Shown in pieces: positions 39,184 through 51,700 of a DNA stretch of 64,000 nt. Origin of the DNA: Prunella strophiata (Eukaryota > Chordata > Aves > Passeriformes > Prunellidae). Where the stretch lies: the NCBI GenBank assembly GCA_036583965.1, contig JAZBQD010000030.1, positions 86,060,800 through 86,124,799 of the forward strand, written 5' to 3'. The translations under genes were made by a program, and so were the position numbers. How positions within the stretch are numbered: position 1 is the stretch's first letter; each line of letters opens with the position of its first letter. A model generated the notes under the pieces. That model was not told the origin of the DNA. It worked only from the letters and a program-made list of their open reading frames with translations, and made no database searches.

Positions 39184-42100
39184 AAACAGAAGCAGAAGGG
39201 ATGGAAGTATTCAGCTCAAATGAGTTATGTTTGACAAAAAGGAGAGACCAGCAATCAGAAGTAATCATCAACATTATCCCAATTCATTGTTTACTAGGTT
39301 GAACTTGCAAAGAAGGCTTGGTTCTCCAAACTTGAAAAGATGCTGGGAGCTGGTTTGCATTGCCAAGAAGCTCAGCCTGCATTGTGTTAGGTTGTGGAAG
39401 GAGTGGGTGCTATTCTTATCCTTCAGAGCTGGAACAGAACCTGGTGGGAAGAAAGGGACAGTGAAGAAAAATAACACAGGAAATCCACAGTGTAAAATCA
39501 GCTGGGATTTTCTCTTTCTGATGCATATCACAAAGGTAACCAGCAGTTTTCTCCAAAGATGCTGTGAGTATGTCCAGAATTACCTGGTTTTGTGTTCCCA
39601 AAGTGGAGCTCTTGAGGTACACCCACACCACTGGCATTAGGCATGGCTGGTAATCAGAGACCTTAGGACTGCCCAAGTGTGCAGATGCTGAGGGTCAGGA
39701 AGTGACTGGGTATTAAAAGGGGCTAATCCCTGCAAGCAAATAAATGTTGAGGGAAAAAGATATCAGCAAGAGATGAAAACAGCTTGCAGGCATCAGTGGA
39801 CCCCAAACCCTACAATTGCAAAGAAATAAGGTTTACATGGCAAAGTGGAATTGCAAATATATTACATTGTACAATTTGATAGTAAATGGGTACTGGAAAG
39901 AGAAACCCAGTTCAACTCAGTTCACAAGAATTTTTCCTCCATATCTCTGACATAGTAAAAGCAATGGTTTTGTTAAGAATCTAAAGATCCTTGAAAGCTT
40001 TTATTATCACTGGTATACTAAGCTTTAAATGTCTCTAAAAATGTTGAAAGAAGAGAACAAAATGAAGACTAAAATTGGGTTTTCATTAGCTTGTTCTGCA
40101 TCAGCTTTTAATTTATGATTGGGCTATAAAAGATATGTAGTTTTGCAAACTTCTATTCTTAAGCTTATTTAATATAAGAATTTAAGTGAGTACATCTCTT
40201 GCATCCTCCTGTTGTTCCTCCAAGGACCATCACTTCATTTCAGGAAAAGAAGTTGCACAGATTGCCTTCCAGATTGCTAAAGCAGGGAATTTTGGTCTCT
40301 AATAGTTACATGATTTGTCTTATATTTTCACAATAAAGAGCTCTATTATTTTAAAAATACCTATTGCAACTTTCAAAATTATTTTCAGGAGCTCTGTGAC
40401 AGTACTGAAGTTAATTTAATCACTTAGTTTCCATTTATTAATCATGTCTGAAAAAAACAGTATTGTTACATACCAGACAGCAGCAGATAACTATCCTAGC
40501 AGCCTCTGCTGTCTGCTGTTGCACAGAATGAAGATGCAATTAATAATGAGCCTGACTCCAGGAGAATAGATATTCACCTAAGCTGGGAGGATAGAATCAC
40601 ACCTTCAGTGATTTAAATATATATACTGTAGAGTCATAAGGACACTTGAGTAGGAAGATTGTTTCTGTTGGGATCACAGATGTTTTTCTTGGAATAGTAT
40701 TTTTAAATTGTGGCCCACCAGTAGAGACATCCTACAGACATTCCCAGTCTCTGCCCCAAGCCACATAAGAAAAGGATGTGTAAGGATGGATTATCTGTTG
40801 GTACCTGAAATATTCTGAAAGGAAACTTCTTATTTGCTGACATATGGGAAGGATTTCTCTCATCCCCCTTGTTTACTTACAGGCTCTTCCTCTAGCCTCT
40901 GGCTGGTTTTGTTCCCAAGATTTCCATCCTGAGTATCTCCTTCTTTGAAATTTGGAACTGCAGTTCTGAAACTTGCAAAGTGGACCTTGAAGGACCTTTT
41001 ACTCCCTCCGCAGGTGGGTGGTCACAAGGCTGAGAATATTTGGCTCATTTAAAAGTTCATTAAAAGTGAAAGATTATCAGCTAAAACTTTATTTCCTCCT
41101 TATCTAGCAGAATATGGTTTTACACAGATTTTAGAGCATTTGAAAAAACTTCATTTAAGACTTACACTAGAAGTAGTCACAGACCTGGAAAAGGGTAAGG
41201 GAATGGATGTGCAAAGAGGGAAGAAGTAGCTGCTCAATCTGCTTCTGCAGCACTTGGTCTGCCAGAATGACTTTTTGGGGCAATGGGGAGGGATGGAGCC
41301 TCTGTTTTGCTACTGGGGTATGCAAGGACTGCACAAAACTGATGTGGCAGCCCAGCAATGTGACACACACAGAACTGGTCATTTCGATGGATGCTGTAAT
41401 ATACAATACTCTTTTTTTGAATAGCTCAAGCAGATATACAGTTTTTTTCTGATGTATTTTTGTCTACCACAACTACCAAACTTATAACACTTTGACCCTG
41501 TACAATACTACATTCAACTCTAAATCACAAAGGCAGACTCAAAACTAGTTCTTTCACATGCTGGCAAATGAGCAAAATATAGAGTAAATTGCAACTACAG
41601 GAAGTAAGGATATTTTTGTATCATTCTGGAACAATCCATTGACAAATATAAAGGGAGACATATATGGCTCTTGTAACCATGTGTTAATGATGAAATACAA
41701 CATCAAGAATTTTAATTTTACTGAAATTACAGTTGTCAAAATAATTGCATTAGTTAATTTAAAATTCTTCATTGGAGAATGGCCCAGGCTATATCTCTCT
41801 TGCTCAAAATGTTTTATTGTGTAATCACTGCGCTTTTTTGATGAGCAATTTCTTTAATGTTATGCTATATATATGTATGGCAAAACTGTGAGTGATCTTT
41901 GTTTTTATACAGTACTGTGTTTTGCATATAAAATACATTATGCATATTCTCTCTCCCCGTCTCCAACTCCTACCTTCAGAAAGCAGAGAATGGAGATCCA
42001 GTGTTCCCTAGTGTCTGTGATTGCTTTTTGGTTTGTTCAAGCCTTCAGACTTTTTTTTTGTTTCCCAAACCATCCACCTGTAAAATAACTGTAACAATCT

Positions 42101-44140
42101 CAACTATGCAGCTACTTCAGATTCCTGGACTGAGGACTGACACAGTGCATTAGGTACAACAGCCCCCACCTCCTCCCTTTGCTTCTGCTCTTTTCTTCTT
42201 CTACACTGGCAGCTTGGAGAATAAGCAGGAATTATTTCTTGCAGGGGAATAATATGTCCTGGGCTGCTTAAATTAACTTTATGCAGAAAATGACCATGCT
42301 ACATCACAGCCAGGCCCATAATGTCATGACAGAAAAGGATGATAAGTAGTCCCTTTTCTCTGATGGCATCTTTCCCTATCTCTGGATGCTGATCTGCCTG
42401 CCTGCCTGCTTTATTCACACCAAATGGTACATTCACTTTCCTTGAGCTTTCTCGAGGAAAATACACTGACTTTTTTCAAAATACACAATTTATTCATTTG
42501 TGTGTCTAAAGATCTTTGATCTGGATGATGCTGGCAATGGTTTTGCATTCCAGTAAGCTTAAGGATGGTGAAAACAGATACAGCAGAGAGGTAATGGCTA
42601 ATCAGGTAATATGGTTTTGCTGTTCCTCTGTAGAGGAACAGATCTGCAACCAGCTTGCTTGATACCTAGAAGTCATTTGAGGATGAGGACATGGAGCTGA
42701 CATAGCACAGTTCAGAAGAAAATCCATGGTTTAGAATATTTTTTCTGGTGTAGTTTCTTCATCTGATTAAATCAGCAGAGTATTGGTACTGTTGGCTGTG
42801 TGTTGTGGAACAGGTGGAGCAGAGAATATAACCTACAATGGGAGGTGTAGGGAATGACAGAGAGACAGATACAGACAAAAAGAAGGATAAAGTCCTGTCT
42901 GGGAAATCACACATAACCTGAAATTATGTGTTAAGTAGTGGACCTGATGGTGCTGTGATGCAAACTGTGATGCCATGTGGATATGCACTGACTTACATCC
43001 TCTGAAGATTTAATCCCCAGACTATCAAACTGTTCACGCTGGAATGCCACTATTAAACTAACCTTGGAGAGCTGCAAAATGTGCATTAACAAAACAGCCC
43101 ACAGAAACCTGGAAGGCAAAGCAATTCTCAGCAGCACACTATGATGTACACAGGCTGAGCATGATGGAAGCAGTTAATTGATAAATAAAGCTACTAAATA
43201 TTGTCTGTGCATTTAGACAGTGCATTGAATGGTTTCTCATTGTGCAGGGGAAATAGGTACACTTCCAACCACCCTGATTCACCCTTGGACATTTCATGAC
43301 TATGTCTTATCGCTCAGTTGAGCATAAATTCATAGATTTTATGGTTAAGGGAGCTTGAGATGGGCTGCTATATTTTCAGCACTTAGTTCTGCCACTTCTT
43401 ATTGGACCATCTGCTGTCACCTTAAAGAGACAAGTGTATATTATCAAGGTAAACATACAAATCATTCCAGCACTTGATATTAAAAAAAAAAAAAAGAGAA
43501 ACCTTTAAAAGTATTGATCCAAATGTGTCAATAACATTACAGGGATAAGTCCTTAAAAAAGAAAATAACATAAATATTATCTGTGCAAATTCAAACAGGA
43601 TATTTTCACCACACCATAAAAATGTTTGCTGTTTACTGTGCTTTACAATTTACTTATTTCAATGAAAATGCAAGATTCAGTCTAGTTCCAGCAGAATAAT
43701 TTTAAAAATAAGGAAAAGAGAGAAAAGGAAAAAAATATCACTATTACTTTAGAATTTAATGATGTTATCTAACACTATGATCAAAATTCAATACTTCAGG
43801 GACTGCGTACATCTAAAAACAGATGAAGACACTGTAACATTCATCTAGGTGAACAGAAAAGAGATTTATATACACAAATATGTGTGCACACTTGTAGGCA
43901 GGCTTAATACATGCCATAGTTTCAAATTCAAGAAAGAGAGATGCACATGAAATTCATTGTTAGGGGAAGGACCATTGAACTTTGAAGCAAAACTAAATCT
44001 TCTCATGGTTTATATACATATCGCTACATAAGACTCTGATAATACTATGAAAGAATGATTATTGTCTGTAAGACCAATGGCATGAGTAAATCTGCTGACA
44101 CACTCCCTTCTGTAGTTTACATCATTAGCACCTTGATCTT
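38361..44140. other. Noncoding DNA, no gene recognised
   Basis: A (AAAAC)n run lies at 39145-39188. A 137-codon plus frame (39227-39640) overlaps minus frames of 85 and 86 codons, has no domain and does not start at an ATG. Near 43328 the words ATTCATAGATTTTATGGTTA resemble the start of an old amniote LINE 3' end, but the match is too short to call. An A run lies at 43482-43494. Confidence 0.45.
39145..39188. repeat. (AAAAC)n low-complexity repeat
   Basis: This is a run of AAAAC/AAAC units ending in an A tract, read directly. Confidence 0.85.
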
Positions 44141-44141
44141 T

Positions 44142-44195
44142 TACACACACACATACACACACACACATATATATATATATGCACAAATATATATG
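44142..44195. repeat. Compound (CA)n(TA)n microsatellite
   Basis: CA repeats with one CATA interruption run into (AT)n, then a short GCACAA and another (AT)n. It is likely length-polymorphic. Confidence 0.9.
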
Positions 44196-46335
44196 TTTAT
44201 CTGCAATCGTTGTGGTGTTGGATTTTTTTCTCCCTTAGAAAAATAGACTGAACTGAAAGATGGGTGTACTGAGTCTGCTTCTTTCATAGATGCCCATTTT
44301 AATGGGCACCTGATATATGTGATTGGCAGATGGCAGAACTGGTGGAAGACTAATTGTAAATAATAAAAATACAATAAATAAAGGTAAAATAAATGTAAAA
44401 AAGTGTATATTTGTACAGAGCATTCTGTACTTTAGCAAAGGTATTTGAAATTAATTCCCTTTTATTGCCTAGATCAATACTATTGTGATCAGTACTGATT
44501 AAAATGCAAACACTTATAAATAAAATACACCAAATTTTCTCAAATTAACTTCCCCACCTCCTAAACATTTAAAAAAATAATCCACAAAAGAGTTTCAGCA
44601 TCTTGTTTCTTTTGAGGCAGTGTAATCATACATATTTTTATTCATATCTGATACTACAAAAGCTACAGAAAGATTCTATTGTTAGTATGTACCATATTAT
44701 TGGTATTAACACACTCTAAATATGTGGAAATCTCATTCCAGCAGGGGTTTTCTGTTTAATTTGTTCCCCTGTGATAATTACAGTTTTTGTCTGAGATGAG
44801 AGTCTTTTTTGTTAAGCTCCAGTGCTTCTGTGCAGTCCAACTGTTATGCTGAGAAGTAAATGAAAAAGCCTGTGCTCAAAAGCAACGGAAATAGGCCTCA
44901 GTACATTCATTTTCAGGCCTCAGCTCTGTGCAGAACAAAAAGACACAGTGTGATTTTGAAAGATGATGTCCTATCGATGTGTCAGAAATTATGGGAATTT
45001 TCCATTGAAATATAGGAGTCCCTCCAAAGAGTTCATTATATTTTATTAATTTATTTGGCTCCCTTATTTATTGTTTATTTGTATTGGGAACAGTTGAAGT
45101 GACAAATAGATATGTATATACATACACATGCATGCACACTTAGGTACAGTTATATATAAGAATGTATGTAAATATGTATGCATTGATCTTTACCCTAGTT
45201 TCATTTTACCAAGGTAACTTGAAGTAGGGTGGTAGGTTTTAAGATTACCAACACTTACCAATAATCAGTGAGCTGGTTTCCTCAAGCATGATCCATTTCA
45301 GTGAGTGAAAAAAATGGTGCAGAGCAACATTGTCACTTAGATGATATCTGTCATCTCATTCTGCTTCTAACACACAAAAAAACCCATCAGATACACAAAA
45401 GTTACACTTTGCCCATTTGTTTTTTTCATACAGGTACATGGATAACAATACACACAAAGAGTGATGGAATGAAGAAATATCCTTACTGACCATGCAAATG
45501 GCAGGAAGGTAGGAAGAAAGAACCACAGCACACTGCAAGAAAGGCTGAGAATTCAAAATGACCTTGACAGATTTGTAAAATGATCTGGAAAAGAATGCAG
45601 GGAGGGAGTATGAAATCCATGAAGGACAAGTGCAAGGCACTACTTAAAAGATAAATCTTCAATAAATATGGGATAGAGTGTAACTGATGGACAGAAATTT
45701 TTCTTAGAAACTGGTAACTATATGGGTCATCCCTTGTGCAGGCTTGATGTGTTACAAGCATCAAATTTCTGAAGAAAAAATAAAATTTATTCTGTGGTGC
45801 AAATGCAAGAGAAAAATACACATAATATTTTAAAAAAATTCTTTCTGTGTATTTTGTGTTGTGAAGGCATTAGTAAAAGTAGCTGAATATCACACTTCAG
45901 AACTGACATGTCTCTTTTTTGACAAGAATGATCAGAAGCCTATGAAGACCTTCAAAAAGACTGGATGCATTTAGTTCATGTAAAGATGATAAATAGTGGA
46001 GTCATGGTATGTTTTCCCAAAAAGAATGGAAAAGCCTGTTACTCATATTCCTGCTCAACCTGAAAAGAAGGTCTGGACTCAAAATCCAACAAGAAGGATT
46101 TTACTTAAGGATCAGAATTTTTTATAGGCAATCTGTTTTGTCTCATGGAGAGACAGGTTGGTGGATATAGGGACTCATGGAAGGATACGATCAAGAAGAA
46201 GACTTGAACACCCTCAAACCCCATTTTAATGACATTTACATAGAACAGAGTCTGCTCCAACATCTTATTTCACTGCATTTACTTCCAAATGTCCACAACA
46301 TGTCACTCACCTTATTCCTTTTTTTACAAACAAGG
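44196..46335. other. Noncoding DNA without recognised features
   Basis: There are short frames only and scattered TATATA/CATACA words near 45105-45180. No repeat family was identified. Confidence 0.5.
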
Positions 46336-46538
46336 GGGTTTCCATTTTCTTTCCCATGACCCTGATTCTATCTTGCTCTCTTGCTTTTCTTCTTTGTACA
46401 TTTATTTGCCCCACTCTAAGACATCCAGTCTTTCTGTGTCTCTTCAGTCACAGTGCATCTCTTTCCCTTCTTTCTTGGCTCCTTTCTGTCTTCTCTTCCT
46501 TTAACTTTCTCCTTTCTTGTCCCATCCTGTCTTTCAAG
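46336..46538 (+). repeat. Pyrimidine-rich tract ending in an acceptor-like site
   Basis: A 200-bp stretch is strongly enriched in C and T on the plus strand and ends CATCCTGTCTTTCAAG at about 46538. An open segment of about 112 bp follows, up to TTGCAAG|GTGGGA at about 46651, which resembles a donor. The reading frame across it is open (RKEKPEAGYSHRNSSSVILE, then IECKGSDLLCFPNSWVAR). I do not recognise the peptide, and two such signals arise by chance often enough that I do not annotate an exon. Confidence 0.4.
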
Positions 46539-46651
46539 AGGAAGGAAAAGCCTGAAGCTGGATACTCTCACAGGAATTCCTCTTCTGTGATTTTAGAGAT
46601 AGAATGCAAGGGGTCAGACCTGCTGTGTTTTCCCAATTCTTGGGTTGCAAG

Positions 46652-48334
46652 GTGGGAAAAGTAGAAGCAGCCACAGAGCAGCAGGATCTGCTGCAGAGGG
46701 AAACTCAAAGAGGAGCTCATTGAGCCCCAGCTATTGCTGTGGACAGCCTCTTTCTGCCCCAGCATGGGGGGGACAGTTTAACCATGGATTATTACTGAAG
46801 AACCTAGACTATGTTAATTTTCATTCCTGCTGGACTTCATCCCCTTTACTACCTCAGGGCAAAGAACTTGATTTCAGCCTTCAGCCTCTCAGGAGTACTG
46901 CAAGGGAACAATATTTGCCTTTTAAGGCATTTTTGGAGAAAACCTTTTGTTTTGGAGGGGGTAGAGGGGGAATATTTTTCTTCTCCTCTCTAGTTTATCA
47001 ATTCCTCCTAGTCTTGTCTTAGTCTAAAGTGTGCTCCTGCACAGCTCCTGTGATGGTCTCCTCTCCCTGGGACAAAGCACAGGTCCTGCTAATTAGACTA
47101 CAGGAAAGCTCTGTCTTAGCATAGTTGTTTCTTCTTTTCCTGTTTCATAATTGATATTGGTTGTACAGTAGTTTATACACAAACTCACAGGTATCACAAG
47201 CAGGCTCACTCATCACACATCTGTTGGGGCTGGTGCTTGACTCCTAACAGCGTTTCCTCTGCATATTCATACAGGATTGGACATTGTAACCCTTCCTCTG
47301 GTCTCTCCACTGAGACTCTATGAGAATACCCTGACTGCACTGCTACTCCCCTGCCCCTTCTCACAAGGGCTTTCACTTGCCAGCTGGTGCCAGGAACTGC
47401 TTTAACTGGTCCTGAAAGATTGCTCCTCTCTGGGTGTGTGTTAACAACAGGGTGCTCCCCTTACCGCAGCGTGTCATCTCTGCACAGTCACCCGGAGGTT
47501 GCAAGCTGGGAATCCTGAAACCAAGAAAATCAAAGGCCACACATGTATGTAGTCTCTTGGCTGCTCAGAGTAGATGTGATATGATGCCCACTCACCAATT
47601 AGCAAGGAGCATTCAGAGAGTAAATCTGCCCCACAACAGTGAAGGTTGCATAGGTCCCTTAGTAGCTGCTGTAGAAAATGTCATCTCCTTTGTGGGAGCT
47701 CCCCTCTCTGTGTTTGCACTGCCACATTGGTGCCAGGACCTTAGTCCCAAAAACCTGCCAAAGAAACTGGCAAAACGTTTCACACTGCTGGCCCTGTCCT
47801 CAGGCCCTGTGCTGTGGAAGCCCTGCAGGGTGGCAGGGCTAGCCCCTCAGACCTGCCAGCTGCCAGCACAGCCTGACAGGCAAATAAACAAACAGAAATC
47901 CCAAAGAAAATAACAGCAATTGAACCAACCCACACTGATAAAAGATTCCTGAAGGTTTTAGGAAATATCTTTGTCATTCAAAAAATAGAAAGAAAAAAAA
48001 CACAGACAGCAACCAAAACTAGGCATATCAGATTCACCACATCACAGCACCATCTCATTTTAAACAGACTGTGGTTACCTTGGTTATGTAGTGGGTACCC
48101 TTTGTGAAAACCAAATAAACAAACAACACACACACTCCACTAATGCAGGAGCTGCTCTCAGCCTGCATATTGGCTCTGAGCCACATCTCCCGCAGTAAGG
48201 GGAGTGTGGAAATGCACAGCCTTGGCAGCAGCTTCCAGTGCCTCAGGCTCTCACAGTTTATTTTATTTATTTATAGGATTTTCTATGGCACTCATCACCC
48301 TCATATCTAATCATCTTAGAGGTATTAGTAGACT
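46652..48334. other. Noncoding, GC-richer block of unknown origin
   Basis: This is the most GC-rich part of the window, especially 47040-47880, with long open frames by composition. The largest is 159 codons, plus, 47434-47913, and it begins at a GTG. Its product shows no domain, hydrophobic segment pattern or repeat I can name. The block may be an old unclassified repeat or plain DNA. Confidence 0.4.
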
Positions 48335-48490
48335 TACCCTCATAACCCCTCTTTGAGATACAAAATTATTATCCCCATTTTATAGATATAGAACTAATAG
48401 GTCACTAACTTGCTCAGTTTCAGAAGGAGAATCTGACAGAATTAGGGACTGGACAAGCCCCTGAGTTCCATTCCTGAACTTTAACCACAG
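48335..48490 (-). repeat. MIR-like ancient SINE, reverse orientation
   Basis: On the plus strand the piece runs CTTTGAGATACAAAATTATT, then ATCCCCATTTTATAGATATA, then GGTCACTAACTTGCTCAG, then AGAATCTGACAGAATTAGGG and CTGAGTTCCATTCCTGAACT, ending TTTAACCAC. This is the reversed order of MIR/CORE-SINE landmarks. The 'gttc...aaccac' end suggests a tRNA-derived head. It could instead be a related amniote SINE or a LINE tail sharing the core. Confidence 0.55.
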
Positions 48491-50284
48491 AAATTTCCCT
48501 CCAGGGTATAGAAAGCTGAACATCATCATGGGTATGTTTGACTCCTGATTTTTTTATTTTTCTGCAGTGTTGGGTCTAGCAACTGTTCAGTACATAGAAA
48601 AAAAGGTAAAATTCTATTTACATTTTTCTTCATCTCTGAGGTCTAAATAGGGGTATCAATACAGCACACCTTTTTCATTAGTGTTTATAATAAGAGCAAC
48701 TGATATACTTTAGACTTGCATGTAACCAAAGTCTTACACATTTTTGGCATGACACTAATCCTAAATTAGTTGCTCTATTTTTATTTTCATTTTTTGCTTC
48801 TGTTTGTGGTTATTTTTTTTAATTTGAGGACAATCTGGTGCTTCTCTGAAGTACGATTCTTTTTTTCATTCCATTTTTTCCTCAACTCCTCTCAGTTGAT
48901 AACTTCAAAAATTAAACTACCTGTTGTGCAGCTATTCTGGTGTTCAAACTGGCCACTGCTATAAAGAGTTGTGCCTCTTGCTCTCCATCATTGTACGGAA
49001 AAGCAGCAGATACTTCTGTGTGTCAAGAAACCACGAGGATCCCATGTCACTGCAAATGAACCATGAATTTCCAGGGTTCAAAGGACAATGAGAAAGACAG
49101 GATGAGTCATGTGACTTTTGTGTTGCACCCTGATAAATGGCAGGTCAAGGAGGGTTGTGTTTAATAGTATATTCCTCAATGAAATGTCACTTTTTCCTCA
49201 ATGTGTCCTCTGTGTGAGCTAATTAAAATCATGTTTTACTGCAATGTCAGCACATGAAGTTGCTGACTTTCTTGTTGTCTTCTACATAGTACAAAATGAA
49301 TGTTGTCATTTGATAAATTCAGGATCTTAAAGGTTCTGTCTGATGGGGTCTAATGTATGCTGCTCTATATATGTTTAATGCTTTCAAACTGTCCCCTCTT
49401 CCTTTGTTCAATCACAGCATTCATGACCTGTACATAATGTTCTCTCCTGCCATCCTTAAGCCTCAACCTCCTCAAAACTACAGAATTTTTAAAAATATCT
49501 CAAACGAATATTGGCATTTCTTCCCTTCCAGACTGTTTTAAAGTAGTTTATAAGCAATGTGTCCAAATGAGCCACGCTCATATGAAGCCAATGAGATGTA
49601 ATTTTCTTACAGGTAACTTTTATACTGATATCAGAGTGTGTTTGCAATGTTCATTTGGAAATAAATTCTACCACCTTGCACCATATCTATAAGCACTAGT
49701 TAAAGAGTATGGCTGTAGAAAGCATGGGATTAATTTCTCTAACCAATAGCAACTGCAGGATTGGCACCAGGATTCCTCTTTGTAAACCTCTTAGAAACTG
49801 CCCTTTATGGTGCATCTCACCTCAGTAACAGGAATATGAATGAGAAAAACAAACAACCTACTACTGCATTAAATTTTGCTTTTACTATTTCTATCCTTGC
49901 ATCCTGTAAAATTTCTTCAACAAAAAAAAACAAAGTCAGTATCTCTGCATGTTTCACAGTAAATGACACAGAGCAAAGCTTCCAGCTTTGGCCTGATGCT
50001 ACATCACCTTGTGCTGTAATCCACACAGACCCTGCACATTAGCATGGGACTGAGTCAGTTCTTCAGTGAGTATTGTCCTCATATTAATTTACTGATAGGT
50101 GCTACAGCATGAGTGGTGGCAATTCAAGCTACTATTCAGTCCAAGGTGTACCTTCACCCTCTTCCCCTCCCCCATCCTCACCCAGTTTGCTGCCCTAATG
50201 CTGAGAGCCAGTGCAATGCTGACTTCTGGCTGAGATACAAAACACAGATCTCAAAGAAATTCTCTCACCTCCTAAAGACCTTAT
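48491..50284. other. Noncoding DNA without recognised features
   Basis: It is T-rich around 48770-48900. There are short frames only and nothing else was seen. Confidence 0.5.
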
Positions 50285-50345
50285 CTGAAGCCCATTAAAG
50301 CTGATGAGAGCCTTCCCATTGACTTCAGAAGGTCCTCAGATCCAG
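50285..50345. repeat. Old amniote palindrome-type repeat fragment
   Basis: CCCATTAAAGCTGATGAGAG followed by CCTTCCCATTGACTTCAGAA and CCTCAGATCCAG resembles a widespread reptile/bird repeat. That repeat is built around 'CCCATTGACTTCAATGGG' and has a 'GGATCAGGCCC'-like end. I know the pattern but cannot name the family. Confidence 0.4.
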
Positions 50346-50707
50346 TACCCCAGGGAAAAGGTGTTAACACTCCTGCATCCTTAAACCAGCCAGGAGAACT
50401 TCTTGAAATCAATATCTCCTCTATCAATATTGGTACCTAAAACTCCTAAAGTACAACAAAGACACTTGTGAGTCCTGCCAGATGCAGGGGAAAAAATAGA
50501 AAACAAGCCCTTGGGAAACACCATTACCTAAAATAAGCAGCTGAGTCTGAACAGTGACCACAACGGCTACAAAACTACATCCTAACCTTTCTGTGTTTGT
50601 ACTCACTCAGCTTTGCTTTACTGTACTCCCAGCTCCACACTGAATGCACTAAATGACTCACATTACACACACTGCAACAAAGGCAGTTATACCCCAATCT
50701 TCATTAA

Positions 50708-50835
50708 GGTCTTAATGCAGCAAGGTACTTAAGCACATGCCTAACTTTAAGTACAAGGGAAGTCTAATTAACTTCAATGGGACTGCTTGCTTGCTTTAAG
50801 CCAGGCATGTGCTTAAGTACCTTGCTGAAACTGAG
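50708..50835. repeat. Palindromic ancient repeat with a perfect 25-bp stem
   Basis: Positions 50718-50742 and 50803-50827 are exact reverse complements over 25 bp (stem ends CAGCAAGG and CCTTGCTG, inner ends CATGCCT and AGGCATG). The 60-bp centre carries AACTTTAAGTACAAGGGAAG on one side and CTTCAATGGGACTGC on the other, diverged halves of an originally symmetric unit around 'CCATTGACTTCAATGG'. This matches a palindromic amniote interspersed repeat, probably a MITE-like DNA element. A perfect stem in an otherwise diverged copy is notable. Confidence 0.65.
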
Positions 50836-51360
50836 AGGAAGACTCCAGGTGCTACCATTTATACAAGTGTCATTAAACACAGAGTTAGAGTACTTAGATA
50901 CACAAACTTCCTAACCCCTAAAACCACATCATCAAATTATAGCACTTACTAGAAAACAGCAAAGGTGAGCATGTTGATGAAGCATCACATACATCAATAT
51001 ACATACATAAGCATTAAAGTGATCAAAAATGCAATATCCCATGCACATTTTCAGCATTCCACCTGTGGTTTTTACATGCATACCTGTTCCTTCAGATTTC
51101 AGGTTTCAATAGCCGGGGACTGAAGACCTCTGAAAGGCCTGTGAAAAAGACCCTGATCTGAAAATAATACCATCTGTGACTTAGGTATAAGAGAACAAAG
51201 AATTGAAACTGGAAATGGTTAGCACCTCAGGGGCAAAACAAAAACTGTTTAGGTTCCTTAACAGTCCTATTTTGTACTTTCAAGCATTTATGTTATTTTT
51301 TAGTCAATCCGAATTTCTTGTATTTTTAGTGCCCATTTAATTGTCATCAGATAGAAGTTA

Positions 51361-51430
51361 AGCCACTCACTCGCTGTGTGACTGCAGGCAAGTTGCTTGA
51401 CCTTCTTTTTAGTCCTCTTATCTGACTTTA
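51361..51430 (+). repeat. MIR fragment
   Basis: CACTCGCTGTGTGACTGCAG, then GCAAGTTGCTTGACCTTC, then CTCTTATCTGACTTTATAAT follow the MIR core order ('gctgtgtgaccttgggcaagtt...ttaacctc...cctcatctgtaaaat'). It is short and diverged. Confidence 0.65.
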
Positions 51431-51624
51431 TAATCCAGCACAAATGGGAGCTCACTAAAACCTAGAAGCTGTGTGTGTGCTGAGAAGAATAAGTTTGCTA
51501 GTCTACTGGTTAGTTCACCAACAAGGTCAGAAAAAAATTTACTGGGAAAGGACAACCTCTCTCAGGCCAGGCAGGTTTTAGTTCTGCCTATTCCCCATGA
51601 CATTTTTTTGAGCTGCATTTCTTC

Positions 51625-51700
51625 ATTAGTGGTTGGACTCCATGAGCTTAAAGATGTTTTCAAACCTAAATGAGTCTATAATTTGTTAATTCTGTAATTA
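51625..51700 (+). mobile_element. CR1 LINE 3' terminal fragment
   Basis: AGTGGTTGGACTCCATGAGC, TTAAAGATGTTTTCAAACCT and AAATGAGTCTATAATTTG, then an ATTCTGTAATT echo, match the end of avian CR1 ('GGTTGGACTcgATGAtCTTAAAGGTctTTTCCAACCTAAATGATTCTATGA'). Only the 3' UTR tail is present. Confidence 0.8.

Noticed and set aside
39227..39640. 137-codon open frame, plus strand
   Set aside because: It starts at a non-ATG codon, has overlapping open frames on the other strand and no family features.
43325..43375. Old LINE 3' end (ATTCATAGATTTTATGG...)
   Set aside because: The similarity is too short and fades within about 25 bases.
47434..47913. 159-codon open frame, plus strand, as a gene
   Set aside because: It begins at GTG, shows no domain or family resemblance, and lies in a GC-richer block where open frames are expected.
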